DNA of 64,000 nt, taken from the NCBI RefSeq assembly GCF_030651495.1, contig NZ_JAUSFI010000084.1:1-64000 (forward strand), read 5' to 3'. Within the stretch, counting starts at the first letter, position 1; every line of letters starts with the position of its first letter. This document shows, piece after piece, positions 25,202 through 35,377 of this stretch. The notes under the pieces were generated by a model. The model searched no databases, was not told where the DNA came from, and worked only from the letters and a program-made list of their open reading frames with translations. A program made the translations under genes and the position numbers. The stretch comes from Undibacterium sp. GTDB lineage: Bacteria; Pseudomonadota; Gammaproteobacteria; Burkholderiales; Burkholderiaceae_D.

Positions 25202-25323
25202 TGGGCCGGTAGCCGCAGGCAGAGGCGCGAATACAGCAGAAGTCAGGCGCGGGATGGCATAATGCTTGATTACGCAGATGTTCGGTGCCTTACCCACTTA
25301 CTTCTCTCAAAGGAAATGCCGCT

Positions 25324-26289
25324 ATGGCTGGTGCTAGCCTATTAACCCTACTCGATGACATTGCCAGTGTTTTAGATGACGTCGCATCCATGACGGGCAT
25401 GGCTGCCAAAAAAACGGCCGGTGTCCTGGGTGATGACCTGGCCCTGAATGCCGAACAAGTCAGCGGTGTCCGGGCCAATCGCGAATTGCCGGTGGTCTGG
25501 GCGGTGGCACTCGGTTCGTTTAAAAACAAGCTGATTCTGGTACCAATGGCGCTGGCACTGAGTGCTTTTGCACCTGGCGTGATTACGCCCGTACTCATGC
25601 TGGGCGGCGCGTATTTATGTTTTGAAGGCTTCGAAAAACTGGCACATAAATTTCTGCATAGCGCAGCCGAAGACCAGAGCGCGCATAACGAACTGGTGCA
25701 AGCCCTGGCGCAGGAAGAAGTCGATATCGTTGCGTTCGAAAAAGATAAAATCAAAGGCGCGGTACGCACCGATTTTGTCTTGAGCGGAGAAATCATCATC
25801 ATCACCCTGGGCACCGTGGCCGGCGCGCCTTTTTCTACCCAAGTGACCGTGCTGAGTCTAATCGGCATCATCATGACGGTAGGCGTGTACGGCCTGGTCG
25901 GACTGATCGTCAAGCTCGACGATATTGGCCTGTATCTGAAACAAAAACAAGGCAGCGCCGCCTTGCGTCTGCTACGCCACGGCACTGGTGACGCCTTGCT
26001 GTCGTTTGCCCCCAGACTGATGAAATCGCTGACCGTGATCGGCACGGTTGCGATGTTTTTAGTCGGTGGCGGCATCCTGACACATGGCATCCCAGCCGCA
26101 CATCACTGGATAGAAAGCGCTAGCCAGGCAGCGGGTACACTGGCCGGCGTGGGGGCAGTGTTGCAAGCAATCACGCCATCGCTGCTGAACATTATCGCCG
26201 GCGTGATCGCCGGTGCCATCGTGTTAGGCGCAGTGACGCTAGCACAGCGTATGTATGGGGTATTCAAGCCGCAGACAGGCCAGAAGTAA
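25324..26289 (+). CDS. DUF808 (YedI-like) inner membrane protein
   Basis: 321 residues from ATG 25324, preceded by AAGGAAA; a GTG 39 bp upstream is less likely. The start MAGASLLTLLDDIASVLDDVA, a central KNKLILVPMALAL helix and about six further membrane segments match the DUF808 family, which includes E. coli YedI. The family has no established function. It is followed by REP-like copy D and stands alone in the forward direction. Confidence 0.85.
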   Translation: MAGASLLTLLDDIASVLDDVASMTGMAAKKTAGVLGDDLALNAEQVSGVRANRELPVVWAVALGSFKNKLILVPMALALSAFAPGVITPVLMLGGAYLCFEGFEKLAHKFLHSAAEDQSAHNELVQALAQEEVDIVAFEKDKIKGAVRTDFVLSGEIIIITLGTVAGAPFSTQVTVLSLIGIIMTVGVYGLVGLIVKLDDIGLYLKQKQGSAALRLLRHGTGDALLSFAPRLMKSLTVIGTVAMFLVGGGILTHGIPAAHHWIESASQAAGTLAGVGAVLQAITPSLLNIIAGVIAGAIVLGAVTLAQRMYGVFKPQTGQK

Positions 26290-26304
26290 TTTTAACAACA
26301 GGTG

Positions 26305-26381
26305 CCGCCAGCGCGCATATTCCATGCGGGTTTCCAGCCTGCCCGGGCTGCAGGCCGCACTGGTGTTGCGTGCTGGCAGGG
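26305..26381. repeat. REP-like palindrome, copy D (diverged)
   Basis: GCCAGCGCGCATATTCCATGCGG on the left faces CCGCACTGGTGTTGCGTGCTGGC on the right, with a GC-rich centre. It is more degenerate than copies B, C and G but has the same layout, and lies between convergent genes. Confidence 0.6.
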
Positions 26382-26409
26382 TGTTATTGTTAAGTACCGG
26401 TCCTGGTTT

Positions 26410-28038
26410 CTAATACACATCGCGACGATAACGCCCATCTTCTGCCATGGCTTCCAATTGTTCTGCGCCGAGTATGTCCGCCAATGTGGCGGAAACGGCC
26501 GCCGCCATCCCCGCTAAGCTGCCGCAGACATAGATCGCGGCACCGTCCTTGACCCATACCTTGATGGCGGCCGCTTGCGCCGCAATATGGTCTTGCACAT
26601 ACAGGCGCTGCGGTTGGTCGCGTGAAAACGCGAGATCGAGTTTTTGCAGCACGCCTTTGGCCAGCCAATGCGCTATCTCGTCTTTATAAAAATAGTCATG
26701 TTGTATGTTGCGCTCGCCAAAGAATAGCCAGTTGCGATGTTGGCCCTTTTGTTCACGTTGCTTTAAATGCGCGCGCAAACCTGCTAAGCCGGTGCCGTTG
26801 CCGATCAAAATGAGCGCTCGGTCATCATCGGGCGCATGGAAGCTGCGGTTTTCGCGGATGCGCAAGGCGATCTCGCCGCCAGTGCTGGCGTAGTGGGTCA
26901 GCCAGCCAGAACCCAGGCCCAGCTTGCCATTGGTTTGCTGCACTTGGCGTACCATTAATTCGAGTGTGCCGTCGCCGGGGAGCGAGGCGATGGAATATTC
27001 ACGATGCGGCAAAGCTGCCAGCGCATCTGCCAGCGCTTGCGCCGGTAGCCCCTGAATTTTGGCATAAGCGGCATTGTCTTGCGGTAACAGGCGGGTGGCC
27101 AGATGCGCTTCTAAGCTTTGCGTTTGCCGGCCCGTTTGTACCGGCGTACTGCCGGATAATTGCAGGCGTCCGAGTACCGCCTCTACTTCATGCAGGGCAT
27201 TGGCCGAGCCGATTTCTGCAATGTCGCCCGCTTGCCAGGTGATGCCTGTAGCGCTCGCAGTCAGCGCCAGATGATAGGCTGGCGCGCCCGCGCTGCCAGG
27301 GTTCAGCAAGCGGCGTTCTGTGAGTATCCACGGGTGATAAGTGGGCCGGCTCCAGTCCGCCATCACGCTGCTGCCGCTGAGCCCGCCCAGATGATATTGC
27401 CAATGCCGCAGTGCGCCTTGATCTGCACGATCGACTTCGACCAGATCAAATAAATTGTTTGCCTGTTGCTGATGCAGCCAGTGTTGTAGCCGATGGCCGA
27501 AGGCGCAATAGTGTTGATAATGGCGGTCACCCAAAGCGAGTATGCCGAAGTGCAGTTCGGGCAAGGCCAGAGTCTGTCGCATCAGCTTGCGGACAAATCC
27601 GGCCGCATGGTCGGGCGCGTCGCCCTCACCGCTGGTGCTGACGATGAACAGGATTTTTTTTGCCTGTTGCAGTAGCCGGCTATCCAATTGTGCCAGCGGC
27701 AAGCACTGTACGGCCATGCCCGCTTGTTGCAGCGCAGTCGCCGTCTGTTGGGCCAGCTGCGCGGCGTAGCCAGTCTGGCTGGCATATACGACCAGTACGC
27801 TGCCAGACTGGATTTTGGCCGAGGTGATCGCACCAGATTTGTGCCGTTGCGCGGCATAGGTCGCGCCGCAAAATACCAGATACGCCAGCATAATGGCGCC
27901 GCCCGCCGCCAGCCGTGCCGCTGGCTGATCCGGCCATAGATGCAGACTAAGTAAGGCAGCGCTACTGGCTAGCAAGGCAAGAAAATACAGCCAGCGCGAT
28001 GGATGCAATGAAGCAAATAGGCGGAACAGGAAATGCAT
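26410..28038 (-). CDS. Membrane-anchored flavodoxin/FNR-type reductase (CysJ-like flavoprotein)
   Basis: 542 residues. Two N-terminal membrane helices (15-65) are followed by a flavodoxin domain (VYASQTGYAAQLAQQTA, STSGEGDAPDHA) that binds FMN. A ferredoxin-reductase-like module comes next, with REYSIAS for FAD, and IGNGTGLAGLRAHLK and VCGSLAGMAAAV for NADPH. The arrangement is that of the flavoprotein of sulfite reductase or cytochrome P450 reductase. It would move electrons from NADPH to membrane partners. Last gene of a Fur-boxed operon with PepSY-TM, DUF2271, DUF4198 and ApbE, so it probably feeds the flavinylated periplasmic branch, perhaps for ferric reduction. Confidence 0.82.
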   Translation of the reverse strand: MHFLFRLFASLHPSRWLYFLALLASSAALLSLHLWPDQPAARLAAGGAIMLAYLVFCGATYAAQRHKSGAITSAKIQSGSVLVVYASQTGYAAQLAQQTATALQQAGMAVQCLPLAQLDSRLLQQAKKILFIVSTSGEGDAPDHAAGFVRKLMRQTLALPELHFGILALGDRHYQHYCAFGHRLQHWLHQQQANNLFDLVEVDRADQGALRHWQYHLGGLSGSSVMADWSRPTYHPWILTERRLLNPGSAGAPAYHLALTASATGITWQAGDIAEIGSANALHEVEAVLGRLQLSGSTPVQTGRQTQSLEAHLATRLLPQDNAAYAKIQGLPAQALADALAALPHREYSIASLPGDGTLELMVRQVQQTNGKLGLGSGWLTHYASTGGEIALRIRENRSFHAPDDDRALILIGNGTGLAGLRAHLKQREQKGQHRNWLFFGERNIQHDYFYKDEIAHWLAKGVLQKLDLAFSRDQPQRLYVQDHIAAQAAAIKVWVKDGAAIYVCGSLAGMAAAVSATLADILGAEQLEAMAEDGRYRRDVY

Positions 28039-28042
28039 GTGA

Positions 28043-29065
28043 TTACTCTTTTTCCAGCATCGCCCGCATCGCGCTGCTCATGGTTTCGCTCAAACCCTGT
28101 GCGCTGCGGCTGATGAATAAGCACGGCAAGCGCCATTGCTCGGCATACGCCAGACCCGCCTCTGGCCCCAGCACCAGCATGGCGGTAGCGAGCGCATCGG
28201 CGGCCATGCATTCGGCATGCAATACCGTCACCGACGCCAGGGCGTGCTCGATGGGGTAACCGGTGCGCGGATCGATGGTGTGCGAATAGCGCTGGCCCTC
28301 TTGCTCAAAATAGCGCCGATAGTCACCCGAAGTCGCGATGGACAGGCCATGCAAGGCGACAATGGTGCGGATGGCGGTGACGCGATTGCTGGCGGGCTGT
28401 TCCAGCTGTACCCACCAGGGGCTATTGTCCGGCTTGCAGCCGAGACCTCGCAATTCTCCGCCGACCTCGACCAGATAAGCGTTAATGCCTTGCGCCTCCA
28501 GATAACGCGCTACCTGGTCGACGCCAAAACCTTTGGCAATGCCAGATAAATCGAGATGCACGCCGCCAGGCTGATAGGCCCGTTGTGGCAGGCGCTCGAC
28601 GGATAATTGCTGCCAGCCGCAGCTTTGCCGGGCTTGCTGCAAGACGGTGGCGTCCGGTACCGTCGATGCGCGGTGGTCCGGGCCAAAGCCCCAGATATTT
28701 ACTATTTTTCCAATGCTGGGGTCAAACGCGCCGCCACTTTGTTGGGCGATAAACAGGGCGTAATCGAGCACGGTAAATAATGCTGGCGGCAAGCAGTGCC
28801 AGCTACCGGCGGGCGCACTGTTGAAGCGGCTGAGATCAGAATTGACATCCCAGTGGCTCATCTGTGCCACCACTTGATCGAGCGTGTGCTGAACACCCGT
28901 TTGCAGTTCACTCAATGCCATGTGTGGCGGGCGCATCAGTTTGACGTGCCAGCTGGTGCCCATGGTGTGGCCGCCCATATCGGCGGCCTGCGCGCCGCTC
29001 GTTAGCGGCGCGGGTACTGGCATGTTGATGGGGATGAGTACCCGGCTGGAGATATTTTTATTCAC
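28043..29065 (-). CDS. apbE: FAD:protein FMN transferase
   Basis: 340 residues. ApbE attaches FMN covalently to a Thr in periplasmic or membrane targets. HTMGTSWHVK at the start of the domain, DLSGIAKGFGVDQVARYLE (near residue 170), LVEVGGELRG and the metal-site YSHTIDPRTGYPIEH match the family. There is no clear cleavable signal peptide, only a short N-terminal extension. It precedes the reductase gene by only a few bases. The DUF2271 protein of the same operon contains DGISGAT, the motif used by ApbE, and is a likely substrate. Confidence 0.92.
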   Translation of the reverse strand: MNKNISSRVLIPINMPVPAPLTSGAQAADMGGHTMGTSWHVKLMRPPHMALSELQTGVQHTLDQVVAQMSHWDVNSDLSRFNSAPAGSWHCLPPALFTVLDYALFIAQQSGGAFDPSIGKIVNIWGFGPDHRASTVPDATVLQQARQSCGWQQLSVERLPQRAYQPGGVHLDLSGIAKGFGVDQVARYLEAQGINAYLVEVGGELRGLGCKPDNSPWWVQLEQPASNRVTAIRTIVALHGLSIATSGDYRRYFEQEGQRYSHTIDPRTGYPIEHALASVTVLHAECMAADALATAMLVLGPEAGLAYAEQWRLPCLFISRSAQGLSETMSSAMRAMLEKE

Positions 29066-29147
29066 TGCTTACTTCATTTCTGCGTTGGCGACCCATGCCC
29101 TTCGCCCGCCTGCGGCAGAGGGGCAGGTACGGCATCGACATTGACCT

Positions 29148-29969
29148 TTACTGTGGCAAGACTTCTAGCGTGGCCACATAGCTGGCACGTCTTTCCTTGG
29201 CGGCAGAAAGGCTGGTTTTATCGTCATTGGTGCTCGCTTCTAGCCACACCATGCCAGCGCCTTGCCAGTTGACGCTGAACTTGCCATCGGCATCGGTAGT
29301 CAGAATTTGTTCGTCGAGTTTTTGCCGATAGCGTATGCCGCCGGCGATGACGGTAACTTTGACGCCGGCGGCGGCCTTGCCGTCTAATAACAGCCGGAAA
29401 TGCGCAGCTTCGCCCGCGATTAAATCATTCGGGTGGCTGATTGCGGCCATTTCCAGCCCCTTGCCGGTGACTTCCAGCGCTTTTTTGCTGGGCTTGCCAT
29501 TCGTGACAAAGGTTTCTATGCGGCCCTGTACTTGCGTTACGTGCAGTTCTTCTGCGCTGGCCGGGATCTCTTTGGCCAGCATGTCGGTCGTGCCGCGCCA
29601 GCGCTTGGCGATGCCATGGTCTTTGTAACTGGCCATCAGGCTGTCATTGATCAGGCTAATTTTGTAGGTGCCAGCCTGTACCGCGTGCAGATCAAAGCTG
29701 CTGCGAAACTTGCCGGTGCTGGGATTCTCAGCTTTGGCGGCAGTGCCGTCCGGTGCGGTAATTTGCAAGGCGTCGAGCTTGAGCGGCATGTGATCAAAAA
29801 AGAAGACATCGCTGGCGGCTGCGGCATCGACGCTGACCCAGGGGGCATTGCCGGCGAGGACGGTTGAGGTTGGCATTAAAAAAGTGCGGTGCGCCAGCGC
29901 TGTCAATGGCAGCAAAAGTGAAGTACATAATGCCACTATGATCAATTTATTTGAGCGGTGCATATTCAT
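29148..29969 (-). CDS. DUF4198 periplasmic protein
   Basis: 273 residues with a signal peptide (LIIVALCTSLLLPLTALAH; the mature part begins near His27). HRTFLMPTSTVLAG and the later LLLDGKAAAGVKVTVIAGG and TTDADGKFSVNWQGAGMVWLEA match DUF4198, whose members have an Ig-like C-terminal domain and are often placed with metal transport or redox genes. It lies in the Fur-boxed operon between DUF2271 and ApbE. A metal-handling role is inferred from context only. Confidence 0.85.
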   Translation of the reverse strand: MNMHRSNKLIIVALCTSLLLPLTALAHRTFLMPTSTVLAGNAPWVSVDAAAASDVFFFDHMPLKLDALQITAPDGTAAKAENPSTGKFRSSFDLHAVQAGTYKISLINDSLMASYKDHGIAKRWRGTTDMLAKEIPASAEELHVTQVQGRIETFVTNGKPSKKALEVTGKGLEMAAISHPNDLIAGEAAHFRLLLDGKAAAGVKVTVIAGGIRYRQKLDEQILTTDADGKFSVNWQGAGMVWLEASTNDDKTSLSAAKERRASYVATLEVLPQ

Positions 29970-30039
29970 TTCCGATTTGTGAGAGGGTGATCAATCAGGG
30001 TTTGACGCTTATTTGATGCTTGCTGAATACCTATCTGAT

Positions 30040-30082
30040 ATTGATTTGAGATTGATTTGAGATTGATTTGAGATTTATTTGA
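30040..30082. repeat. Four tandem 11-bp repeats at the 3' end of the DUF2271 gene
   Basis: ATTGATTTGAG occurs at 30040-30050, 30051-30061 and 30062-30072, then a diverged ATTTATTTGAC runs into the final codons of the DUF2271 gene. Likely slippage expansion of the gene end. Confidence 0.75.
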
Positions 30083-30584
30083 CGCTGATCGACACCAGCC
30101 CCAGCTCATTCATCCCTTGCGCTTTGGCATTTTGTTCCCCTTTGCTTGCCCACTGAAAAGGGACTTTAAGCACTTCGCGGCCGCCGCCCTCGCGCGCCGC
30201 TTCGACGATTAACTGATATTCGCCGGCCGGCAGTTTAGCCAGTACGCCTTTCTCGCCAGAAAAACTGAGTGTGTGCTCACCTACTGTGCGTGTCGCGCCG
30301 CTGATGCCATCCACCGGCATCTGTAAATCGCGACCGCTGCGACGCCACCACTGGCGTAAATCCTTCAGCCATTTTGCGCCTTCGTTATCGCGCTTTTTAA
30401 GGTCGTACCAGATGGCCAGATTGCCCGCCAACGTCTGATCCGGCCGTTCTATCCAGACCGCCACATAAGGACGGTGATATTCCGCCACATTCAGGCGTGG
30501 CACTTCAATTTTAATCGTCAGGTCAGTCGCCATGGCCGGTGCGGCAAGCAGGCTGGAAATGGCAAACGGGAGTAGCTTATGCAT
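30075..30584 (-). CDS. DUF2271 protein, predicted flavinylation target
   Basis: 169 residues with a signal peptide (FAISSLLAAPAMA). YVAVWIERPDQTLAGNLAIWYD and WWRRSGRDLQMPVDGISGATR are the DUF2271 core. DGISGAT (92-98) matches the D-x-x-S-G-A-T consensus to which ApbE links FMN on the Thr (Thr98). DUF2271 has been tied to ApbE-dependent flavinylation in genomic surveys. The gene precedes DUF4198 and ApbE and follows PepSY-TM on the same strand. It would act as a periplasmic FMN-carrying electron-transfer protein. Confidence 0.85.
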   Translation of the reverse strand: MHKLLPFAISSLLAAPAMATDLTIKIEVPRLNVAEYHRPYVAVWIERPDQTLAGNLAIWYDLKKRDNEGAKWLKDLRQWWRRSGRDLQMPVDGISGATRTVGEHTLSFSGEKGVLAKLPAGEYQLIVEAAREGGGREVLKVPFQWASKGEQNAKAQGMNELGLVSISVK

Positions 30585-30612
30585 AGAGATAAACCTAGAG
30601 TAGGATGAAAGG

Positions 30613-31260
30613 CTAATGAATAAAAACGATCGCTAATAGCAAGGGCAGCACAAGGCCCAAGCCAACCACTGGCCAGGTGGCAGCGCGATTGCCGGCATGG
30701 ATTTGCAGCAGAAATAAGCCGGTCAGGCAAAAGATCAGGCAAGCCGCAGCAAAAAAATCGATAAACCAGGCCCAGGCATTGCCGGTATTGCGCCCCTTGT
30801 GTAAATCATTGAAATAGGCGACCCAGCCGCGCTCGGTTTTTTCGTATTCCAGCTTGCCGCTATCGAGTTCAATTCTTAGCCAAGCATCGCCACCGGGGCG
30901 CGGCAGAGCGATATAAAGTTCTTCCGGCGACCATTCGACGCTGTGCTGGCCTACGCTGATCGCCGCATTTTTTTCTATCCATGCACGCAAGTCTGCAGGC
31001 AAGGGATCTTTATCGGTATGGTTTTTTTGAACCAGCGTAGCGAGTAAGGCTGGCGGTAGTTGTGCCGTCTTTGTCATGACCACCGGATGCGCTTCAATAT
31101 CCGCAGAGTGATTTAAGGTTATGCCGGTGGCGGCAAATAACAGCATGGCCATCAGACACAGCGCCGAGCTGATCCAGTGCCATTGGTGCAAATGCCGTAG
31201 CCAAAAGGCGCGGCGTTGCCGGTTGTTGACTGGTGCTGGAGAGCAGGCGGTGACGCTCAT
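30613..31260 (-). CDS. PepSY-associated membrane protein
   Basis: 215 residues with an N-terminal membrane helix after WLRHLHQWHWISSALCLMAMLLFAATGITLNH, a periplasmic PepSY-like segment, and two or three helices at the C-terminus (WFIDFFAAACLIFCLTGLFLL). The H-x-x-H-W and TGITLNH motifs are typical of PepSY-TM proteins that are heme- or flavin-linked membrane electron carriers in iron-acquisition operons. First gene of the operon, with a Fur box 31 bp upstream of the ATG. Confidence 0.85.
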   Translation of the reverse strand: MSVTACSPAPVNNRQRRAFWLRHLHQWHWISSALCLMAMLLFAATGITLNHSADIEAHPVVMTKTAQLPPALLATLVQKNHTDKDPLPADLRAWIEKNAAISVGQHSVEWSPEELYIALPRPGGDAWLRIELDSGKLEYEKTERGWVAYFNDLHKGRNTGNAWAWFIDFFAAACLIFCLTGLFLLQIHAGNRAATWPVVGLGLVLPLLLAIVFIH

Positions 31261-31290
31261 AAAGATTATCAGAAGCTGAAAAGCTTAATT

Positions 31291-31309
31291 ATAAATGATA
31301 ATCATTCTC
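31291..31309. promoter_or_regulatory. Fur box
   Basis: ATAAATGATAATCATTCTC matches the 19-bp Fur consensus GATAATGATAATCATTATC at 15 of 19 positions, including the whole centre. It lies 31-49 bp upstream of the PepSY-TM start, where a bound repressor would cover the promoter. Confidence 0.8.
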
Positions 31310-31409
31310 AATTGTGAATTGATGCGTGTAAATAGTATGGTGGTGCGTTTTCTGCCTCAACCGATATGCATTGAGGGACAGTAGCTAGAGCGCTTGGTGC
31401 GTCGGTGCC

Positions 31410-32339
31410 TTACTCGTCATGCTCAGACAGCGCCTTGCGGATATCTTCCTGTGTCAGATTCGGGGCAAATTGCTGGATAAAATCGTAGGTGTACGTCCGC
31501 AGATAAGCGCCGCGCCTGACTGCCAGTCGCGTTACATTCGAGGAAAATAAATGCGTTGCCGCAATGGTGCGCAGTGCTGGCGTACGCTGGTTTTCAATCG
31601 CCATTGACGCCACCAAGCCTACGCCTAGCCCCAGCGCGACATATTGCTGGATCACGTCAGAATCCATCGCGGTTAACACGATATCGGTGCGTAGCCCTGC
31701 CTTTTTGAAGGCATCATCAATATGGCCGCGGCCGGTAAAGCCGACGTCATAGGTGATCAGGGGATAATTCGATAAATCTTCCAGCGTCAATCTCTCTTTG
31801 CGCAGCAAGGGATGGCCGTCCGGCACTACCGCCACGTGGTTCCATTCGTAACAAGGGAAAGACACCAGATCCTTAAATTGCGACAAACCTTCGGTGGCGA
31901 TGCCGATATCCGCTTTGCCAGAGAGTACCCACTCGGCGATATGTTCCGGCGAGCTTTGTTGCAAGGCGATGCGTACATCGGGAAAAGCCAGACGAAACTG
32001 CTGCACCACCTTGGGCAGCACATAGCGCGCCTGGGTATGCGTGGTGGCTATCGCCAGCGTGCCCTTGGTCTGGTCAGAATAATCATTACCCGCCTGTTGC
32101 AGGTTTTCCGCTTCCAGCAGCAGGCGTTCTATGATGGGCAATATACCTTTACCGGGTTCAGTGAGCCCTGTCAGGCGCTTGCCATTGCGCTCAAAAATAT
32201 CCACGCCTAACTCTTCTTCCAGTTCGCGTATCTGGCGGCTGACACCGGGTTGCGAAGTGAACAGCACATTCGCCACTTCAGTCAGGTTATAACCGCAACG
32301 CGAGGCTTCGCGGATAGAGCGTAATTGTTGGAAATTCAT
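31410..32339 (-). CDS. cysB: CysB-type LysR regulator of sulfur assimilation
   Basis: 309 residues, usual for CysB/Cbl. [36 protein letters not shown] is the family N-terminus with a winged helix-turn-helix, and [18 protein letters not shown] plus [14 protein letters not shown] mark the N-acetylserine/sulfate-responsive effector domain. It activates sulfate uptake and reduction genes when sulfur is short. The ATG overlaps the cysA stop (ATGA), so it belongs to the cysTWA operon. Probably controls sbp, ssu and its own operon; the alternative is a Cbl/SsuR-type regulator, as these are close paralogues. Confidence 0.9.
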   Translation of the reverse strand: MNFQQLRSIREASRCGYNLTEVANVLFTSQPGVSRQIRELEEELGVDIFERNGKRLTGLTEPGKGILPIIERLLLEAENLQQAGNDYSDQTKGTLAIATTHTQARYVLPKVVQQFRLAFPDVRIALQQSSPEHIAEWVLSGKADIGIATEGLSQFKDLVSFPCYEWNHVAVVPDGHPLLRKERLTLEDLSNYPLITYDVGFTGRGHIDDAFKKAGLRTDIVLTAMDSDVIQQYVALGLGVGLVASMAIENQRTPALRTIAATHLFSSNVTRLAVRRGAYLRTYTYDFIQQFAPNLTQEDIRKALSEHDE

Positions 32340-33415
32340 CGTGATCCTAATTCAGGGGTATCCACAAAGACATGCAGGCGTTGAGGTTTCACTACCAGCG
32401 CTTCGCCGACCTTGAGCCGCAGCTGCGCATAACGTTCGCTAGAGATCATCGCCTCAAGCAGTTCGCCATTGTCATCGCGCTCCAGTTCCAGTTGCGCCAG
32501 CGGGCCTATGCTGTGGACCCGGCGCAACTGCACCAGCAGGCCTTCGGCACCGGGTGAGTAGCGCTCAATGTCCAGCTCATGCGGACGCACATAGCCGGTA
32601 CCAAACGCATCGCGCGTGTCCGCGTGATCTGGCACAGCAAAGGCAACCCCACCGGCATCGAGCACACCTTCATGCACGCGTCCATGGAACAGGTTGACGT
32701 TCCCCAAAAAGCCATAGACAAACGGCGTCGCCGGATGCTGATACACCTGCGCCGGCGCACCGACTTGCTCTACCTTGCCGTGATTCATCACCACGATTTT
32801 ATCGGCCACTTCCAGCGCTTCTTCCTGGTCATGCGTGACAAAAATACTGGTCACGTGTAATTCATCATGCAGCCTGCGCAACCAGCGGCGCAATTCTTTG
32901 CGCACCTTGGCATCAAGCGCACCGAAAGGCTCATCGAGCAGCAAGACCCGCGGCTCGACCGCCAAGGCGCGGGCCAGGGCAATGCGCTGGCGCTGGCCGC
33001 CTGATAACTGTGGCGGGTAACGGTCAGCCAGCCAGTCCAGCTGCACCAGTTCCAGCAATTGCATCACCTTTTCTTTGATCTGCGCGTCACTCGGGCGCAG
33101 ATGGCGCGGCTTGACGCGCAAGCCGAAGGCGATGTTTTCAAAGATCGTCATGTGCTTGAACAGCGCATAGTGCTGGAATACAAACCCCACCTGACGTTCA
33201 CGCACGTGCTGTTTTGATGCGTCCTGGCCATTTAGCAGCACCTGGCCGCTGTCGGCATATTCCAGCCCCGCGATGATGCGCAACAGCGTCGTTTTGCCGC
33301 AGCCCGATGGCCCCAATAAGGCCGTCAGTTCACCATTCGGAAAATCGAGCGAGACATTTTCCAGCGCAGTGAAATTGCCGAAACGTTTGTGTAATTGATT
33401 GACAGCGATACTCAT
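32336..33415 (-). CDS. cysA: Sulfate/thiosulfate ABC transporter ATP-binding protein
   Basis: 359 residues from the second of two adjacent ATGs, which lies 6-7 nt after GGAG; the first ATG is equally in frame. Walker [11 protein letters not shown]-loop [12 protein letters not shown], signature [15 protein letters not shown], Walker [13 protein letters not shown] and switch His THDQEEAL are present, and the C-terminal TOBE-like region ends with [12 protein letters not shown]. It powers sulfate import with CysT and CysW and the Sbp proteins encoded nearby. Confidence 0.95.
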   Translation of the reverse strand: MSIAVNQLHKRFGNFTALENVSLDFPNGELTALLGPSGCGKTTLLRIIAGLEYADSGQVLLNGQDASKQHVRERQVGFVFQHYALFKHMTIFENIAFGLRVKPRHLRPSDAQIKEKVMQLLELVQLDWLADRYPPQLSGGQRQRIALARALAVEPRVLLLDEPFGALDAKVRKELRRWLRRLHDELHVTSIFVTHDQEEALEVADKIVVMNHGKVEQVGAPAQVYQHPATPFVYGFLGNVNLFHGRVHEGVLDAGGVAFAVPDHADTRDAFGTGYVRPHELDIERYSPGAEGLLVQLRRVHSIGPLAQLELERDDNGELLEAMISSERYAQLRLKVGEALVVKPQRLHVFVDTPELGSR

Positions 33416-33427
33416 CATTTTCTCCGG

Positions 33428-34342
33428 CTATTCTTGGGGGGCTTGGCGACGACTTTCATCGGTGCGCCATTCAACGATCGATTTCAGTGCCAGCGTCAGC
33501 AATGCCAGCAAGGTCAGCAGCGAGGCCACCGCAAATGCCGCAGTGAAGTTGTACTCGTTGTATAAAATCTCGACTTGCAAAGGCATGGTATTGGTCTCGC
33601 CGCGGATATGTCCGGACACCACCGACACCGCGCCAAACTCGCCCATGGCACGCGCATTACACAAGATCACGCCATACAGCAGGCCCCACTTAATATTCGG
33701 TAAAGTCACGCGCCAGAAGGTCTGCCAGCCAGACGCACCGAGTACCAGCGCCGCTTCTTCCTCTTCGCTGCCCTGGGCCTGCATCAGCGGTATCAGTTCA
33801 CGCGCGATGAACGGAAAGGTCACAAAAATCGTCGCCAGCACGATGCCAGGCACGGCGAACAAGATTTTGATATCGTGCTCGCGCAGCCAGCCGCCAAACC
33901 AGCCTTGCGCGCCGAACAGCAGCACATAAATCAGGCCAGAAATCACCGGCGACACCGAGAACGGCAGATCGATCAGTGTCAGTAAAACGCTCTTGCCACG
34001 GAACTCGAACTTGGCAATAGTCCAGGCTGCCGCTACGCCAAATACCAGATTCAGCGGTACAGAAATGCCCGCAGCAATCAGCGTCAGGCGGATAGCGGAT
34101 AAGGCGTCCGGGTCAATAATCGCTTGCAGATAGACTTGCCAGCCTTTTTTCAAGGCTTCGGCAAACACCGCCACCAGAGGCACGAATAAAAATAAAGTCA
34201 AAAAGGCAAACGCCAGGGTGACGAGCAGCACCCGCACCCACAAGGGTTCTGCCGTGGCCGATAAAGCAATCGCAGGTTCGGTGCGGCGCTGGCTTAACGA
34301 TGCTGCGGCTGAGGCCGGAGTGGCAATTGTGGTAGCAGTCAT
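33428..34342 (-). CDS. cysW: Sulfate ABC transporter permease CysW
   Basis: 304 residues, six membrane helices. The EAA loop reads [32 protein letters not shown], and [36 protein letters not shown] is diagnostic of CysW. The first 30 residues are a variable cytosolic extension. Its start abuts the cysT stop, and cysA follows after 12 bp. Confidence 0.95.
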   Translation of the reverse strand: MTATTIATPASAAASLSQRRTEPAIALSATAEPLWVRVLLVTLAFAFLTLFLFVPLVAVFAEALKKGWQVYLQAIIDPDALSAIRLTLIAAGISVPLNLVFGVAAAWTIAKFEFRGKSVLLTLIDLPFSVSPVISGLIYVLLFGAQGWFGGWLREHDIKILFAVPGIVLATIFVTFPFIARELIPLMQAQGSEEEEAALVLGASGWQTFWRVTLPNIKWGLLYGVILCNARAMGEFGAVSVVSGHIRGETNTMPLQVEILYNEYNFTAAFAVASLLTLLALLTLALKSIVEWRTDESRRQAPQE

Positions 34343-35196
34343 TATTCTCTCCCCGCATGTTGTTTAGCCCGCGTCCACGATTGCAGCGCATTGATCGTCA
34401 GCAATAAGGTAAAAGACAGCAGCAGCATCACCACCGCAATCGCGGTCGCTCCGGCGTAATCGTATTGTTCCAGTTTGGTAATCATAAACAGCGGCGTAAT
34501 TTCAGACACCATCGGCATATTGCCCGCAATAAAAATCACCGAGCCGTATTCGCCTGTGGCTCTTGCAAAGGCGAGCGCAAAACCCGTCATCAGGGCCGGC
34601 AAGATGGTCGGCAGCGTCACCCGGACAAAGGTTTGCCAATGGCTGGCACCGAGGCTGAGTGCGGCTTCTTCCAATTCTTTTTCCGCTTCTTCCAGCACCG
34701 GCTGCACGGTGCGTACCACAAACGGCAGTCCGATAAAGATCAGCGCAACCAGGATACCCAGCGGGGTGTAAGCGACCTTGATGCCAAGCGGCGCGAGCAA
34801 GTGCCCCAGCCAGCCATTCGGCGCATATAAAGTTGCCAGCGTGATCCCCGCCACCGCAGTCGGCAAGGCAAACGGCAAATCGACCAAGGCATCAATCAAG
34901 CGCTTGCCCGGAAATTTATAGCGCACCAATACCCACGCCACGATGCCGCCGAACAGCACGTTAATCAGCGCCGCCAATAACGATGCGCCGAAGGTCAGGC
35001 GATAGGAAGCCATCACCCGGTCTGAGGTAACGGTAGTCCAGAACGCCTCCCAAGTCATCGTGAAGGTTTTCAGAAATACCGCCGACAAGGGGATTAAAAC
35101 GATCAGCCCAAGGTAAAACAGGGTAAATCCCAGCGATAAATGAAACCCCGGAATAACGCGTCGCGCCGTTGATTTGCTAGGTAAAAAGAACGCCAT
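34342..35196 (-). CDS. cysT: Sulfate ABC transporter permease CysT
   Basis: 284 residues with six membrane helices. [21 protein letters not shown] is the first, the EAA loop is [36 protein letters not shown], and [25 protein letters not shown] is typical of CysT/CysU. First gene of the cysTWA-cysB operon. The upstream region is shared with gene remnants at 35.3-35.5 kb. Confidence 0.95.
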   Translation of the reverse strand: MAFFLPSKSTARRVIPGFHLSLGFTLFYLGLIVLIPLSAVFLKTFTMTWEAFWTTVTSDRVMASYRLTFGASLLAALINVLFGGIVAWVLVRYKFPGKRLIDALVDLPFALPTAVAGITLATLYAPNGWLGHLLAPLGIKVAYTPLGILVALIFIGLPFVVRTVQPVLEEAEKELEEAALSLGASHWQTFVRVTLPTILPALMTGFALAFARATGEYGSVIFIAGNMPMVSEITPLFMITKLEQYDYAGATAIAVVMLLLSFTLLLTINALQSWTRAKQHAGRE

Positions 35197-35309
35197 GCCA
35201 GCCTTTATTACGTTTGTAACTATAGAGGGCTAATCATTGCAGAGTTTTGTTATATGGAAAACGAATTTTTTCGCATGTTGATAGACAATTTTTGCATAAG
35301 GCCGGGGGT

Positions 35310-35377
35310 TGGTGTTGTCACCTCAGCCTCATCGGCATTCAAGCCAGTCTTGGGCCGATCAAACAAAAAGCCCTGGC
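35310..35377 (-). pseudogene. Remnant of a second EAL-domain gene 3' end
   Basis: Read on the minus strand this gives QGFLFDRPKTGLNADEAE, nearly identical to QGFLFDRPRAGLNANDGQ at the end of the EAL gene at 37.0 kb. At DNA level about 45 bp match (CATTCAAGCCAG, GGGCCGATCAAACAAAAA). It is a fragment only, cut on both sides. Confidence 0.75.
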
